Positions 29,301-34,749 of a stretch of DNA of 64,000 nt are shown piece by piece. Position 1 is the first letter of the stretch, and every line of letters starts with the position of its first letter. Under the pieces are notes generated by a model. The model saw only the letters and a list, made by a program, of their open reading frames with translations, was not told where the DNA came from and did not search any database. Made by a program: the position numbers and the translations under genes. The DNA is from Muribaculaceae bacterium Isolate-037 (Harlan). GTDB lineage: Bacteria; Bacteroidota; Bacteroidia; Bacteroidales; Muribaculaceae. The stretch covers positions 62,001-126,000 of the forward strand of contig RIAZ01000004.1 of assembly GCA_003762615.1 (NCBI GenBank), read 5' to 3'.

Positions 29301-30469
29301 GAAATGCCGGCGCTCTGATGAGCGGTGCCGGAAGAAGCCTCTTCGTATTCTGGAACGCCGGGGTTCAGGGAATGACAAACTTCGGGCGATACTCCGCACG
29401 CCATCCCGCAAAGGCTGCCGTCGCCGCAAGCGCGATGTTCATACTGGGCGCTGTCATCCCCCTTCTGGCGCAGTGTATGACTGGCGGTGACGACGACGAC
29501 GAGAATGCATATTACAACCTCCCCGAATACGTCCGCCGAAGCAACATCTGCATAAATGACGGCGACAAATGGGTGGCGATACCTCTCCCGATTGAATTCA
29601 GGGCAATATACGGACTCGGCGAACTTGCCACCGGTGCCATCTCCGGAAAGGAGAGATACTCCGACTCTGAACTCGCTTGGCAGATCGCAGCCCAGGTCTC
29701 CCAGATCCTCCCCATTGATGTGCTTGAGGGTGGGGGAGGAATCTCCCCATTTGTCCCTTCTGCCGTCAAGCCAATAGCTGAGGCATATTTCATCGACGCC
29801 GACAATGGCGGCAGAAGCTGGTCCGGACTACCAATCGCCCGACAGAACTACTTCAACCGAAACGATCCCGAATACCGGAGAGTCTTCAAAAGCGCCGACA
29901 GAAATCTAATGCAGGCTTCCAGATGGATCAGCGAGGCATCCGGTGGAGATGAATTCCGACGAGGTGCAATAGAGATCAACCCACAGAAAGTAGAATATCT
30001 ACTGAAAGGATATCTGGGTGGGGCATTCTCCTTCCCCGAAAAACTATGGAAGTCCGTCGAGTCCGACCTCGGAGACCGTCCCTTCGAATGGTCCAACACA
30101 CCTCTCGCAAACCGTGTCGTCAAGGCCGGCGACGAGCGCACCGCCTTCCGCAAGCTCCGCAACGAATACTTCAACTACCTCAACGAGACCCGCGAGACCG
30201 AACGCCTGCTCCGTAAATACGAGAACGCAGCCGACGACGGAATAATGGGATACGCCGAACGCGCCGACTTCCTCTACAACTCCGACCAATACCTCCGCTA
30301 CGAGATATTCGGAGAGTTCGCCCCCGACATCGATGCCCTCTCCGACGCAATGAAGGAAGAGACCGACAAGGAAGCCCTGAAAGACCTCGAAGCCGAATAC
30401 TACTCCGTCATGCGCCAATGCGTAAACGCAATGCGCGACCCGCAACGCTTCCTGAACACTCCCATGTAG
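14360..30469 (+). CDS. 5,369-residue phage polyvalent protein: nuclease, helicase, DNA methyltransferase and peptidase modules
   Basis: Modules in order. Two tandem motifs (LRxVYETLRREGYTPP) lie at residues 4-70. Proline-rich linkers follow, then a helical, partly hydrophobic region at about 410-720 and a coiled coil near 1,553-1,617. A PBECR-like nuclease module occupies about 2,187-2,331 (HGYGLLHIEAGHGEQI). An SNF2-type helicase has Walker A GTGTGKT at 2,848, DESH at 2,943, SATPFN and QTEGRIYRIG near 3,386. An N6-adenine methyltransferase has EPSAGHG near 3,528 and NPPFG near 3,588. An LPD3-like module lies at about 3,877-4,011. A zincin has HEAVAH at 4,192 and a downstream ATEEY. The C-terminus, about 4,780-5,150, is LPD38-like (YYNLPEYVRRSN, WVAIPLPIEFR). 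This is the layout of polyvalent proteins such as P1 DarB, which are packaged, ejected and protect incoming DNA. That role is inferred. Two modules are visibly richer in A+T than their flanks. Confidence 0.9.
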   Translation: MATNDDKNLRQVYETLRREGYTPPEYEKFRQDMTADKNLRGVYETLRREGYTPPDYDTFRTDMLGNPQPAPAAPSAPTVLTAPAAPSGQFRAQGVQVPEIPSPENPSVDWSSVPEPMGEGIVPAPQPPAEPWQPSLRQKEAILRSINDRVGQTVSSLHASSAATHRIAQANTPEGRQRSRLMRQAARQMGIETDPIGIIRGSSSATSDQSPAPKPTGEGTVPPASTQNPTFHTVTTDDEGNLRGSWQLPDGSITDSFAEADRAVSSAREARLRQTFLSRMKQNGLDPATPEDIDEQRRRDTLDVAEKTLPARIERNEENIAKANSRRAQQIDGDQGSNRWDDSQGFWDNMARIIGGATRRSVERQHPAPRPEASLSQSDSELRALIAENYILDNARKRLEASHLRKSEGFMDGFWNINNLKNFAKGASHALSDGDIYTGGVMSISTASHMLAIEDKLKAGQDLSDAETSLLYSTMLGNDIQDNAHVPHGYTAGQTITRALPYIVQMMLNPASGLSRALVKKFGTNALKRIALTVAGDVAESAVLANTLQAPATAADAISRYQGAPVENPDGSISFDGDHDLTSAIAKAQGAAIIENYTEMLGNHFGVIGNFAGKTAAKGMRKVGLGKVVDNTSNLINRIKAKDWVKIIYNTGNRANINGTAGEILEEEAGIVLNSIFTGDNSLSDLTDYDTQVDIFLGVGLFGGFMGGVKAAGYPVARSRARRDLRTSDRVGSFRFGEDWDGIRSQIDQAEDSDLATIVRDLTIDHAQSPEQAKAIATYAHDLMRSRGFNLADVARRSENLDSPEQTAISDSFSHGEEIAGSGNSDAMAQAHTLMQSRRERLSQSTSPEWVDRLDSEDPVDALRAIPESDPELRQQAADYLSSKAVYDGMISAVQSGIDEEIAASDERVNASVNRTTGLIHPVSITGEEHRPAHIIDGEILIDTDGSIIPDQSSPDIIIRYDDTSEIAFSSPARIAQADPTLDPAAFRQQERDRIADSHARQAADAIEGVLPFTPGSSVIITPEAPDSAPAPSVAFQSEDRSPVPAPSVSNDWSPVPEPMGEGTAPANNSESAEANPAEAIIIGDTIGEDGTLVPGVVDVQLPDGSIHSMSKTDLQEQADARRDQAVTQFESDLADQRAQEKEQQLARQSAGLTDPRRDTSLLPDHFASPYAGITTHAARFTPADNGVGAVLYRDDNGNDAIVLAARSDGSYAGYMREYLPDGTPTDRWTAKFQNDTGDKSLFRTLMTSAQALLPDGHQLTEHSSVSPDGLRNLANQLRHGYSLQRDESGAIITTSVPINMASPSNPLQLRDYDPGSYDPATVHEDEFEAAADILTPYMQALGLTRDNIRFAGGRILVDHPILRKTESTRQAQPTAPPTPIAAPTAPTATSPQSRAEASVAPSGQSRAEGVQVPEIPSPENPSNDWSSVPEPSASNDWSFVPEPTGEGIVPTAETTAGPQQSAESPSALSRIPTDHDGSPIYEQADPATAWDAILEQTDGDTRIATDVISQTIAEKEADLRQLTKQKTPGGLSLQQKIEEGKRRKAAIDALQRDIDHWKAMAQTPALRKSQAEAEARARAEEEARLLAEQKAAQEAEARRIEAERKAAEKEEEENRKALAKIDRRYADIFDDVKEYPEAVSRLSQQEPEDILEVASIVLSRHKVLWGDTRSSKGTASETGFREGERKKLFSIFRRAENGGVSLQRLAEDVMQEYCEQYGIPYDNNEARDALIEMIRQASVPSDITQYIRRRRMEQSTEIADQLRRREEDMRQEWAQESYHMSFEDYESSLEDARRQAQEHLADFDPEEFAGAIADEIAEYDEIAMDSVEKDHQALQESPDYTNIAPSQQLSQSEPTAQSDTQDYDRLRENLTDEPIPEGTAPRRGSQVLPPTSSLPSRRNIQDEARPAIPPQDGPRIPSPQGSLPQGTPRPTVNRISKPLQQGKTAWINSNNSLHPMAQVGEPVPLNDSHATTSSGNHGIGLGIDSSVDVGKDNQKSSDAQIKSREDSDKPTPQFRAQGVPVPEIPSPQEKTISEEKPLDFDPDYVRMRIDQLIGRGEISHIDPDTLSPLQIAQIAPALYEMDHANDRVENLRGEFDDADAAGEDHSILSDIAHDLDDAENRAADAADRLHKALANLHQNDSTAGLNPAPEIVSEGTTPLDHQRELSQRQRYEEESKKLDADLSPEETDYYGKPLVLASDGTSVFGKIDARSGLSDAPIRLSLGVNSVGEDGKNHGYGLLHIEAGHGEQIRNAGYKSVVDFVENVAKNYTEIREGARIGDKPTYLLEVPDKHNNTLFIQLSRDGSFWNVNSAGIFNKKYSRRKAKVWSLPAVGEGTGIDTPQVNSGLSMDATAPAGNSSQTSTGKDNTPSANLQIFDEQNPTQDGSPITSPTASIASTPSLSPLRQSRAEGSVAAPPQSRAQGVQVPEIPSPEDASSGLNPATEPSPEGIPLPETKPWSLMNGAERIAHAEKAPLSTQEIDASNVDDVIKANAIRFLNGDRDAIAQISYLNAYENVRNTNRNHPAPQDSTSQQLDIPNPGESHRLGERAADGGNPIQLDTTDSSTQIPRQSTDRPDNPRVNTVDPREKGDSPIPERKPPVDPIPPKGDRPSRGSQTRGKGSNGRPKRGKTGGNPSLRDGAGHTPARPIDNGTAHDDLTRALDEFKSLLRDFGNAARDSLSINIALLNPRQIEMLPRLIVAGAKVGYALIRKGLTSFSKWSAEMRRNIQEPMAAVGITGSELDEWIDEMWNCSFTVDGATHSVREWASILGHESLRQKVAMTIGEKRKAQAQAEDIPVEIGSIDNIRQTLPFLLPQQQEDVARAETQFFDKSHDDHDHAHGKGYMFTNGTGTGKTYTGLGIVKRFMKQGKTRILILTPSQTKVSDWIKDAANLQIPLRSLDDWAKARATNATQEAGEGPVITTFANFRQNQALLNAEFDLVVYDESHRILENKKGADTSGLFRHYKISNKDQNHAFSRLRDIDPTWQQLARKNEEFKREYDKLMVTAAEKSGINRTYDLVRNGLIPPQIHEDWDARHIADYPKLAAIRDEVFRLSRKFDNEVKPLLQQKAKEAVAKTKVVFLSATPFNTRENLSYAEGYIFSYPKEDNSSALNPRSRFYLDHFGAAYKWRYNRLESSSSNPQAIAQQEIEFSDYLQNTLQTMSGRIIDSEFDYSRDFPTVTGKYAPLFNQAVEEFRASGSMSEATWRVLGDYVYSSALFESMKVNRIAPRIREHLERGRKIVVFHRRVETSEPLRPPFRRIFDAAVNLAMGEYDLNKREKRLAEIAGMRTKYAPLLEWEKTIDLRMPRQQLADIFGIDNILFFSGKESAKQKNEAVRLFNDDKSGKNIIVIQEASGKEGISLHDTTGNHPRVMISLALPQSPITALQTEGRIYRIGNRSNAIFEYPLLGLDSEMLLFGQKFNAQVGTTENLALGSKARNLRDSFARGVDEHSGDVSLDDQGIGGKEYDAGETVEIDPFDRAVLDFYGNRKLNGGRDNREGADYYPTPEPLGFKMAQWGEISEGESVLEPSAGHGAIARYVPRHNPLTAIEPSMSLFGRLQVKCGGVGRKFENKTFENYNVINKHDVILMNPPFGTAGRLAVDHLAKAFSHLEEGGRVVALIPRGSADAKFDKWFFSEKAAVISGEVQLPRVTFQQAGTAVSCRVLVIDKISNPKLASAAAARARRYNLNREYAKIEDFFADLRDVSMPARTIDHNARLRKKAAPVARELRSMKKVTEVELDNDGIRVIGRYLNSASINWALRTPENLPGYLQDCFNRFSGYAAEEWRGPEAQAVYAEMAALAARLAGKTVEEMTRTPSSDIRTRLGDDPLTFQQRQRIAVGNRGTVMPGLNEAVVKVVEVPKHGYNGDKPLSQAVEAAVGRYAGKTLHYDNHDQKFDYTISKRSLTYAANHSGKSENPGVHTAVMDKLDAVIAESIEIMEHPDVRKKNGSRSEDNGYNTDALMHRFAGAVSLDGTIHRVITTLKEDVSQERNGLHTYEVTKIEVLDDNAPSTPNGIAGVYMNSTVRVANLLKGAEIHNKSGEKILQESQLNSSYPSRLHSRPGDVSKIDVLNEESPSTSNELESPTSSKEGTFPAAKLINGVEKSYDKGKKNLQESQDDQSPKSRDDRRSHMRNHATGVADRLGIQIGIIESPQSLPPKLARAKGWFDISNGKITIILGNHADTADITRTILHEAVAHKGLRDLFNDRFDQFLDHVYLNASRIVKEKIDSLAARNGWDRREATEEYLASLAEETDFRNTPAAWWRKIKTLFSRFLRACGLDSIAPISDNELRYILWISYKNLQDPGAYRSYLGQAERIAMESRLGVGQFSPHKEANPHSHLRFRDPGFSPRDHALAADVYDSMMRKGSFQFQEAMQDSMLSLKKLMQAIKGGKTYIEDIPGFENPYLAENRMSSQNNAEQHEYFRQYMTPLLQEVGKLCGSDAVQRRALSDYMMAKHGLERNEVLARRDAEQAMIGSNEENDLREATKALAADPADAALQKDLADAQQLFDEALDKKYQANRKRDYSGLTALTGIPANVHAEAKAQEMVDRYEAAHDTSPLWDATQAATGATLRKLYISGILSEETFNSTLAMFRYYIPLRGWDAKTSDEVYDYVTDADGPLHGNVFRHAEGRRSKADDPIAYIAQMADDAIRQGNRNIMKQRFLNFVLNNPSDLVAHNDLWLQKDAVSGEWQPVFADIDEDMTPQQVSEAVSKFNEKMRALQKANPDSYRHGKEARAIPYKVRKENLRQHQVLVRRDGVTKVLTINGSPRAAQALNGLTNPDVSNEGIARLSEIGVRLNRELSALYTTRNPDFVVSNYIRDFLYSNAMSWVKEPPSYALRFLKNILDFNPANMWYLFDRWENGTLDRSDKFQAMFYDFMINGGETGFTSIKDIERHKKTIIEELRRQGSIPRQAWAAIGQQIDILNRSVENSARFAAFLTSRQMGRSIDRSIWDAKEVSVNFNKKGSGGKFYGKRNQTAMGNAGALMSGAGRSLFVFWNAGVQGMTNFGRYSARHPAKAAVAASAMFILGAVIPLLAQCMTGGDDDDENAYYNLPEYVRRSNICINDGDKWVAIPLPIEFRAIYGLGELATGAISGKERYSDSELAWQIAAQVSQILPIDVLEGGGGISPFVPSAVKPIAEAYFIDADNGGRSWSGLPIARQNYFNRNDPEYRRVFKSADRNLMQASRWISEASGGDEFRRGAIEINPQKVEYLLKGYLGGAFSFPEKLWKSVESDLGDRPFEWSNTPLANRVVKAGDERTAFRKLRNEYFNYLNETRETERLLRKYENAADDGIMGYAERADFLYNSDQYLRYEIFGEFAPDIDALSDAMKEETDKEALKDLEAEYYSVMRQCVNAMRDPQRFLNTPM
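14611..14728 (+). repeat. Dispersed proline-rich linker cassette (family of about six)
   Basis: The unit encodes SGQFRAQGVQVPEIPSPE, usually followed by DWSSVPEPMGEGIVP. Full or partial copies are visible near 13318-13375 in the preceding gene, and here, 17500-17560, 18535-18720 (two DWS units), 20395-20450 and 21580-21665 in the giant gene. Copies are also close at DNA level, with a shared GGAGATTCCATCTCCG core. All keep frame and sit between recognisable modules. Confidence 0.85.
19950..20159 (+). CDS. Candidate nested gene in an alternative frame of the giant gene (69 residues)
   Basis: This ORF lies wholly inside the giant gene in the +1 frame, with its own ATG and stop. The 69-residue product reads as a normal soluble helical protein (QKAQLLAEAVRFCLRHHLF, then LLKMGPESLLRRDLYLKAH). 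The giant frame over the same bases gives only Pro/Arg/Ser-rich sequence (PRRGSQVLPPTSSLPSRR). It lies upstream of the PBECR-like module. Function unknown. Expression is unproven, and chance openness cannot be excluded, though the contrast between frames favours a real overlapping gene. Confidence 0.5.
   Translation: MIDYEKISQMNPSQKAQLLAEAVRFCLRHHLFRPGEISRMKHDRQFLLKMGPESLLRRDLYLKAHPDQL
21903..22331 (+). CDS. Candidate nested gene in an alternative frame of the giant gene (142 residues)
   Basis: This ORF is also in the +1 frame relative to the giant gene, with its own ATG and TGA. The product looks like an ordinary globular helical protein: IPIEIIPLLKTPQANSWIF, EEILSNWIQQTAALRFPG, IIRESILLTLERKAIARFL, then an acidic C-terminal half. 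Over the same span the giant frame is Pro/Gly/Arg/Asp low complexity (PKGDRPSRGSQTRGKGSNG) and becomes recognisable again right after the nested stop. It lies between the PBECR-like module and the helicase. Not recognised as a known family. 142 codons without a stop, plus protein-like composition, make this the stronger of the two nested candidates. Confidence 0.6.
   Translation: MLGIPIEIIPLLKTPQANSWIFPILERATDWEKEQQMEEILSNWIQQTAALRFPGSQLTDRIIRESILLTLERKAIARFLKENPQWIPYLPKVTDPHEGARLGAREAMADQNEEKQAAILLSEMEQATLRPDPLTMAQLMTI
26359..26712 (+). repeat. Degenerate duplicated tail behind the LPD3-like module
   Basis: Within the giant gene, the segment KIEVLDDNAPSTPNG ... GEKILQESQ at about 26359-26505 recurs in diverged form as KIDVLNEESPSTSNE ... 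GKKNLQESQ at about 26557-26705. The pair is diverged but keeps its order of motifs. Both lie in DNA richer in A and T than the flanking helicase, methyltransferase and zincin regions. Confidence 0.7.
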
Positions 30470-30478
30470 CCTGCCCCC

Positions 30479-30528
30479 ATATATAATAAGGAGAGTCGCC
30501 ACCACTGACGGCTCTCCTTATTATATAT
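30479..30528. terminator. Strong bidirectional terminator between giant gene and nozzle gene
   Basis: A perfect 17-bp inverted repeat (30479-30495 with 30512-30528), extendable by three more pairs, sits between the convergent ends of the polyvalent gene and the minus-strand nozzle-like gene. The outer stem is A/T, the inner stem GGAGAG/CTCTCC, so either strand gives a hairpin followed by an A/T-rich tract. Confidence 0.85.
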
Positions 30529-30582
30529 GTATAGGAATAGGGATTATATATATAGGAATAGGGAAAATATATAGTGATAGGG
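30524..30582. repeat. Short tandem repeats (ATAGGAATAGGGA type)
   Basis: Three imperfect units of about 20 bases with the shared core TATATA-N0/2-TAGGAATAGGGA lie between the terminator and the end of the nozzle-like gene; the third reads TAGTGATAGGGGA. Role unknown. Confidence 0.6.
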
Positions 30583-30592
30583 GATACACGTG

Positions 30593-33340
30593 TCAGCGCA
30601 GACGGTTCACAAACCGCGGCGTCATCTCAAACGACGCCCCCGTCAGCGACTCATCCCTCCGCAACTGACCCAGCACAACCAGCCGGAAACACTTCCACGG
30701 TGTCCCCCGGAAATTCCCCACATGCGCCGTACCCGACGACGCCACCAGATGCCAATCCCTGAAATCACGCGTCCCATACAACGCAACCTTGACCGTCGTC
30801 TCACGCATAACCCCGCGCACCATAACACGCGAAACCGTCTTCAGCATATCCGGATCCCCGAAACCTATAGGCCGCGTGATAAGCATCCCCCACGACTCAT
30901 CCCCATCATCATCCGACAGGTCAGATATTACGTAAGATTCCCCATCATGATCCCTAACCAGCACCAACGAGTCGGGATATGAGTTGAGCGAGGAAAAAAT
31001 TCGCGACCACGACATCCCCCACTGTTTGGATCCCATGCAATAGACGTAACAATATGCCATATCCGGATTATACACCACAATCCGTTGTCGCCGATAATCG
31101 TAGGCAATACGGCTACCGGAAAGATAATCCCTAAACGGCACCATCATCGAGTCCTGCACGTTATGTCCCACCATAGAGAGCAACGTGCCGCCACCGCGCA
31201 GACGCGATATATCAAACGGCATATCGGTATGTATCTGCACCGATAGCTCCTCGACACTCGACCCCGACAGCAGCATCAGACCCCGACCCGACGCAAACAC
31301 AACCGACCTGTCTATCTGCGCCACCGAATCACACGACAGCAGCACATCCCGGCACACCGGCTGCACCGCCGAGAACGTACCCGTCCCCGAAACCGTCAAC
31401 GCCCAAACCCCGTCAGTCGAGAAGGCATACAGCGGAAACGAACCGAACTGACCCTGACTCAACGCCATCACAGCCGCAGAAGTCGCCATCACGCTCCCGC
31501 TACCCACAGTCACCCTCCCCTCCAATGGGAGAAAATAAGGATTGCTTACCTCCGACACAAAGATCCTGTTAGGCTCATCCGCCAGAGCATCCGTATCATC
31601 CCTCTCCGGTGCCTTCACACCAGCCTGCTTTCCGGTCCGTTCCCTACCCAGACCGTCAAACCAATACGCCCCGTTCAGAAAATCATGACGCTTCAGCGGC
31701 AAAGCCCAGCCCCCGCTCCCGTCAGTCGCCACAACGCGCATCTCCACGGCATTCGCATCCGGATAATATAGCAGACGTGGCAATCTGCCGCACATCAGCC
31801 TGTCCCTACGCCTCACCACCCAATACGGACGCGCATTGCGCACCACCTTGACCCACACGTCAACCTCCGCATCCGCATTATCAGCCGATACACTATATTG
31901 CGACATGCTCCGCAGCGCGAACCCCCCGAACAGCCGTGAACCCACCCCCGAAAGCACCAGACGCGAGTTATACGCAAACGGATGCCGGAACACAACCCTG
32001 TCGTGCGACCGCCAGTCATCCCCAAGCGCCGGACGCACCGCGATGTTACGCAGCGACGCATCCTCTATCGGCAACGGCACAAAGCCCGGCATCCCCGCCG
32101 TCGCGTCCGCCGAATCAAGGTCAAGGCTCACCGACGCGATCAGATGAAACGCCGCAGCCGACGTGACTGCATCCTCTATATGCTGGCGCGTGAACGGCTC
32201 TATCTCGAGATACGACCCGTCGAACGTAAGCCCCGACTCAACATTGCCATCCGCAAACTCATAATACACGTCACTCTCCACCGGAGTCACCGGATGCCGG
32301 TGCGATCCCCCCATATCAGCCACCCCTGATCCCATCGGAGACTCAGCCCCCGAATGAGAGAACATCTCCCGATCCTGACGGTGAGACACAGACACCGAAC
32401 CCGACTGGTCGTATGTATATATCGGCGGGCTGACAAAGAAATCGACCGACTTCACCACATCCCGCCACAGACACATATCCGACAATCCCTCCATCCTGTA
32501 CATCAGCCGGCACTTCCTTGCAAGCATCTCCACCTCCATCTTGATTATCCCATTGTCCGTAGATGTCTTGTATCTTACCGGAGGAGCCGCGGAATTAGGT
32601 ATCATCAATATCGGGGCAGACTGATGGATATACGACCCGTCAAACAGCCGTATCGCCCACCTCACCATAAACGGCATCATAAACAGACCGTCATTGGCGG
32701 CATCCGCCACCGTCTTGTCCGCAAAACCTATCACGGCATTGCTAACCGAGTCTATAAACGCATCAGAGCTTGACCGGGGCGGCACAAGCCTCCGTCCTCC
32801 CGACAATCCTCCCAGCAGAGCCGCCGTCAGGTCCGTCGACACCCCCTCCGGTATCGGCACCGACAGCACGCCCTTGCTCACCTCCCCCGTCAGCGTCTTA
32901 TGCGCCAGCGCAAGACTTATCTCCACCTCCGGTATCCCCCTGCCAAGCGAGACATAACTCTCCCTCTCCGTGTCCCAGCGGGCATAGCTCGACGACTCAC
33001 CATCCGAGAAAAACAGAGTCTTGTCCAGTATCGCCACCTTAGGCTCCGAATCCGACGACGTGACCGACGCATACCCCGCGTCAACATCATCCATCGGCGC
33101 ATACATCACCATCCGCTTACCCGCATCATACACCAGCACATTGGTCCGTCCTCCCGAAACCTTGTGCAAACCGATTACCTTATGCGGCACTCTCGCCAGC
33201 ACCGTCCGGTGAGGCAGGATAGGGGAGAGGGCCCCCGAACGCTCCGGCAGCAGATTATACGCAGCCTCAAGCATGCCGTCCTGCGCATCATGATCCGTGG
33301 GCACCACATTGATCCCCGCAAAATGTATCTCCTTCTTCAT
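30593..33340 (-). CDS. Large tail-nozzle / stabilisation-like phage protein
   Basis: The product has 915 residues. The N-terminus (HFAGINVVPTDHDAQDGML, then NLLPERSGALSPI) has the pattern of podoviral tail nozzle or stabilisation proteins (P22 gp10/T7 gp12 type): a short entry, an Asp-Gly-rich list region, R-x-G-x-L-x-P, then repeated beta strands. The rest contains many blade-like strands (ILDKTLFFSDGESSSYARWD, VVFASGRGLMLLSGSSVEEL, GSKQWGMSW) consistent with a beta-propeller. There is no signal peptide. The next gene on the strand ends 18 bp upstream. A short-tailed virion would fit the ejection-like gene at 12678. The assignment is from pattern, not from a database hit. Confidence 0.55.
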   Translation of the reverse strand: MKKEIHFAGINVVPTDHDAQDGMLEAAYNLLPERSGALSPILPHRTVLARVPHKVIGLHKVSGGRTNVLVYDAGKRMVMYAPMDDVDAGYASVTSSDSEPKVAILDKTLFFSDGESSSYARWDTERESYVSLGRGIPEVEISLALAHKTLTGEVSKGVLSVPIPEGVSTDLTAALLGGLSGGRRLVPPRSSSDAFIDSVSNAVIGFADKTVADAANDGLFMMPFMVRWAIRLFDGSYIHQSAPILMIPNSAAPPVRYKTSTDNGIIKMEVEMLARKCRLMYRMEGLSDMCLWRDVVKSVDFFVSPPIYTYDQSGSVSVSHRQDREMFSHSGAESPMGSGVADMGGSHRHPVTPVESDVYYEFADGNVESGLTFDGSYLEIEPFTRQHIEDAVTSAAAFHLIASVSLDLDSADATAGMPGFVPLPIEDASLRNIAVRPALGDDWRSHDRVVFRHPFAYNSRLVLSGVGSRLFGGFALRSMSQYSVSADNADAEVDVWVKVVRNARPYWVVRRRDRLMCGRLPRLLYYPDANAVEMRVVATDGSGGWALPLKRHDFLNGAYWFDGLGRERTGKQAGVKAPERDDTDALADEPNRIFVSEVSNPYFLPLEGRVTVGSGSVMATSAAVMALSQGQFGSFPLYAFSTDGVWALTVSGTGTFSAVQPVCRDVLLSCDSVAQIDRSVVFASGRGLMLLSGSSVEELSVQIHTDMPFDISRLRGGGTLLSMVGHNVQDSMMVPFRDYLSGSRIAYDYRRQRIVVYNPDMAYCYVYCMGSKQWGMSWSRIFSSLNSYPDSLVLVRDHDGESYVISDLSDDDGDESWGMLITRPIGFGDPDMLKTVSRVMVRGVMRETTVKVALYGTRDFRDWHLVASSGTAHVGNFRGTPWKCFRLVVLGQLRRDESLTGASFEMTPRFVNRLR

Positions 33341-33358
33341 ATATATGATCTGTGATTA

Positions 33359-33742
33359 TTATTGCAATATTGGAATGAGGGCAACGAGCACCCTCCCGTC
33401 AATCATCTGCGACTCTCCGGCTGCAAACCTCGCCCTTACCGGCTGAAACGTCCGCAACAGTATCTCCCGCGCCATCTCCGCACAATGCGTCCGATAGTTG
33501 CGCGATCCTCTCTTTGTCGGATAGCACGCCATGCGATGATTACCCACTACACTCTCTGCCGGGATACGCACCCCGGCAAACAGACTCCCGTCACTTGCCG
33601 CCAACACGTCAAGCACGTCACCCGGCTGTATGTCGAGAGCCGTGACAACGTGCGACGATATATCAATCCTGCCGTCCACGCTAAACGTCACGTCAGCCCT
33701 CCGCGTCGATGGGATAATACTCTTTAATATCATACCTCCCAT
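33359..33742 (-). CDS. Small phage protein of unknown function
   Basis: The product has 127 residues and is not recognised. The N-terminal two thirds look beta-rich with an AbrB/swapped-hairpin-like rhythm (GRIDISSHVVTALDIQPGDVLDVL), ending in a basic helix (REILLRTFQPVRARFAAG) and a hydrophobic C-terminus. A second ATG three codons downstream is possible. It starts 2 bp after the upstream gene's stop and ends 18 bp before the nozzle-like gene, so the three genes form one minus-strand unit. Function is unknown. Confidence 0.75.
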   Translation of the reverse strand: MGGMILKSIIPSTRRADVTFSVDGRIDISSHVVTALDIQPGDVLDVLAASDGSLFAGVRIPAESVVGNHRMACYPTKRGSRNYRTHCAEMAREILLRTFQPVRARFAAGESQMIDGRVLVALIPILQ

Positions 33743-33744
33743 TA

Positions 33745-34218
33745 TTACGATTCATGACGTGAGCAAAACTTCACACAGGCCTTCTGTTCCGGCATAACTG
33801 AATAATTCCTTGTTATGCCCCGCGATACCGAAGTCCTCGCCCCACAGAACGATTTATCCGCAATCTCCGGAATTTGAAACACATGCCTGCAGTTGCCGCA
33901 GATCCTCGCAGCCTTGCGCTCAGCCTCCAGCCGGAGCAGCTCGCGCCTCTGGATCTCCGCGCCGAGCTCCTCGTCGGAATACTCCTCCAGCGACCGCGGC
34001 TTCTCCTCCCCACCAAACAGCACCCTGTCGGCGAGCTTGTCGATTATAGCCACGAGTCTCAGCTTCTCCGGCGTCACGCTCCCCTCCGTCATGCCTATGA
34101 CGTCAAGGGCCGACAACTTACGTTGCAGCGACTCCCTGTAGGATTTGAGCGAAAAATTAGCGGTATAGTCATGCCACTCCCTGAGCGTCATGATCGATTC
34201 AAGCGGATCAGTCTTCAT
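33745..34218 (-). CDS. Phage protein with C-terminal Cys-rich (zinc-binding-like) region
   Basis: The product has 157 residues. The N-terminal half is helical (SLKSYRESLQRKLSALDVIG) and the middle is charged and coiled-coil-like (EEYSDEELGAEIQRRELLRL). The last 50 residues hold four well-spaced cysteines: CGNC, FCGAR, then ACVKFC, a pattern compatible with one zinc site. No known family was recognised. It is the first gene of the minus-strand nozzle cluster; the roughly 800-bp region upstream towards the integrase holds the dyad array and presumably its promoter. Confidence 0.75.
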   Translation of the reverse strand: MKTDPLESIMTLREWHDYTANFSLKSYRESLQRKLSALDVIGMTEGSVTPEKLRLVAIIDKLADRVLFGGEEKPRSLEEYSDEELGAEIQRRELLRLEAERKAARICGNCRHVFQIPEIADKSFCGARTSVSRGITRNYSVMPEQKACVKFCSRHES

Positions 34219-34540
34219 TTCTTTAGGATAGGATTAGGTTATAATGGATTAGGCTATAAAGATAGTCATTATTTGCCGACCTGCAAAACAAATGGCAACA
34301 AAAAAAAGACAACAAAAACAGGCGGCCGCCCACACCCATGAACGACCACCCGAAAACAGCTCCAATCTACTAATCTCTACTTGTAGACCCCCTTCCCACG
34401 CCCTTGATCCCGACTGTATAATATTGTTAACTAATATTAAATATAATTAAAAATTCAACGCCTCATCCCCGATCTATTACAAGCCGGAAAACGCACGGAA
34501 ATGCACAAGAAACACACTATAAAAACCGTGAAATACAGCT

Positions 34541-34650
34541 ATAAATGCAACATTTATCCGAATAAATGTAACATTAATTCCCATAAATGTTGCATTTATC
34601 CGATTAATACCGTATTTATCCGATTAATGCTGCATTTATCGCAATAAATG
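34541..34650. promoter_or_regulatory. Dyad array, cluster 1 (consensus ATWAATG-N3-CATTTAT)
   Basis: Five 17-bp dyads start at 34541, 34562, 34583, 34603 and 34623, with a half site at 34644. Spacings are 21, 21, 20, 20 and 21 bp. Two copies are perfect 7-bp inverted repeats around a 3-bp spacer (34541, 34583). The others deviate at one or two positions. Units at two helical turns suggest one protein bound repeatedly along one DNA face: an iteron origin, operator cluster or recombination accessory site. The surrounding 34219-35019 has no convincing gene. Confidence 0.75.
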
Positions 34651-34749
34651 CACAAAAGTTTGCAATAATTCAAAAACATGCAAAAACACCCCCGAAAACA
34701 GGGTAAAAAAGGGGTAAAAACGCCTGTTTTAAGCCATTTTTTACCACTT

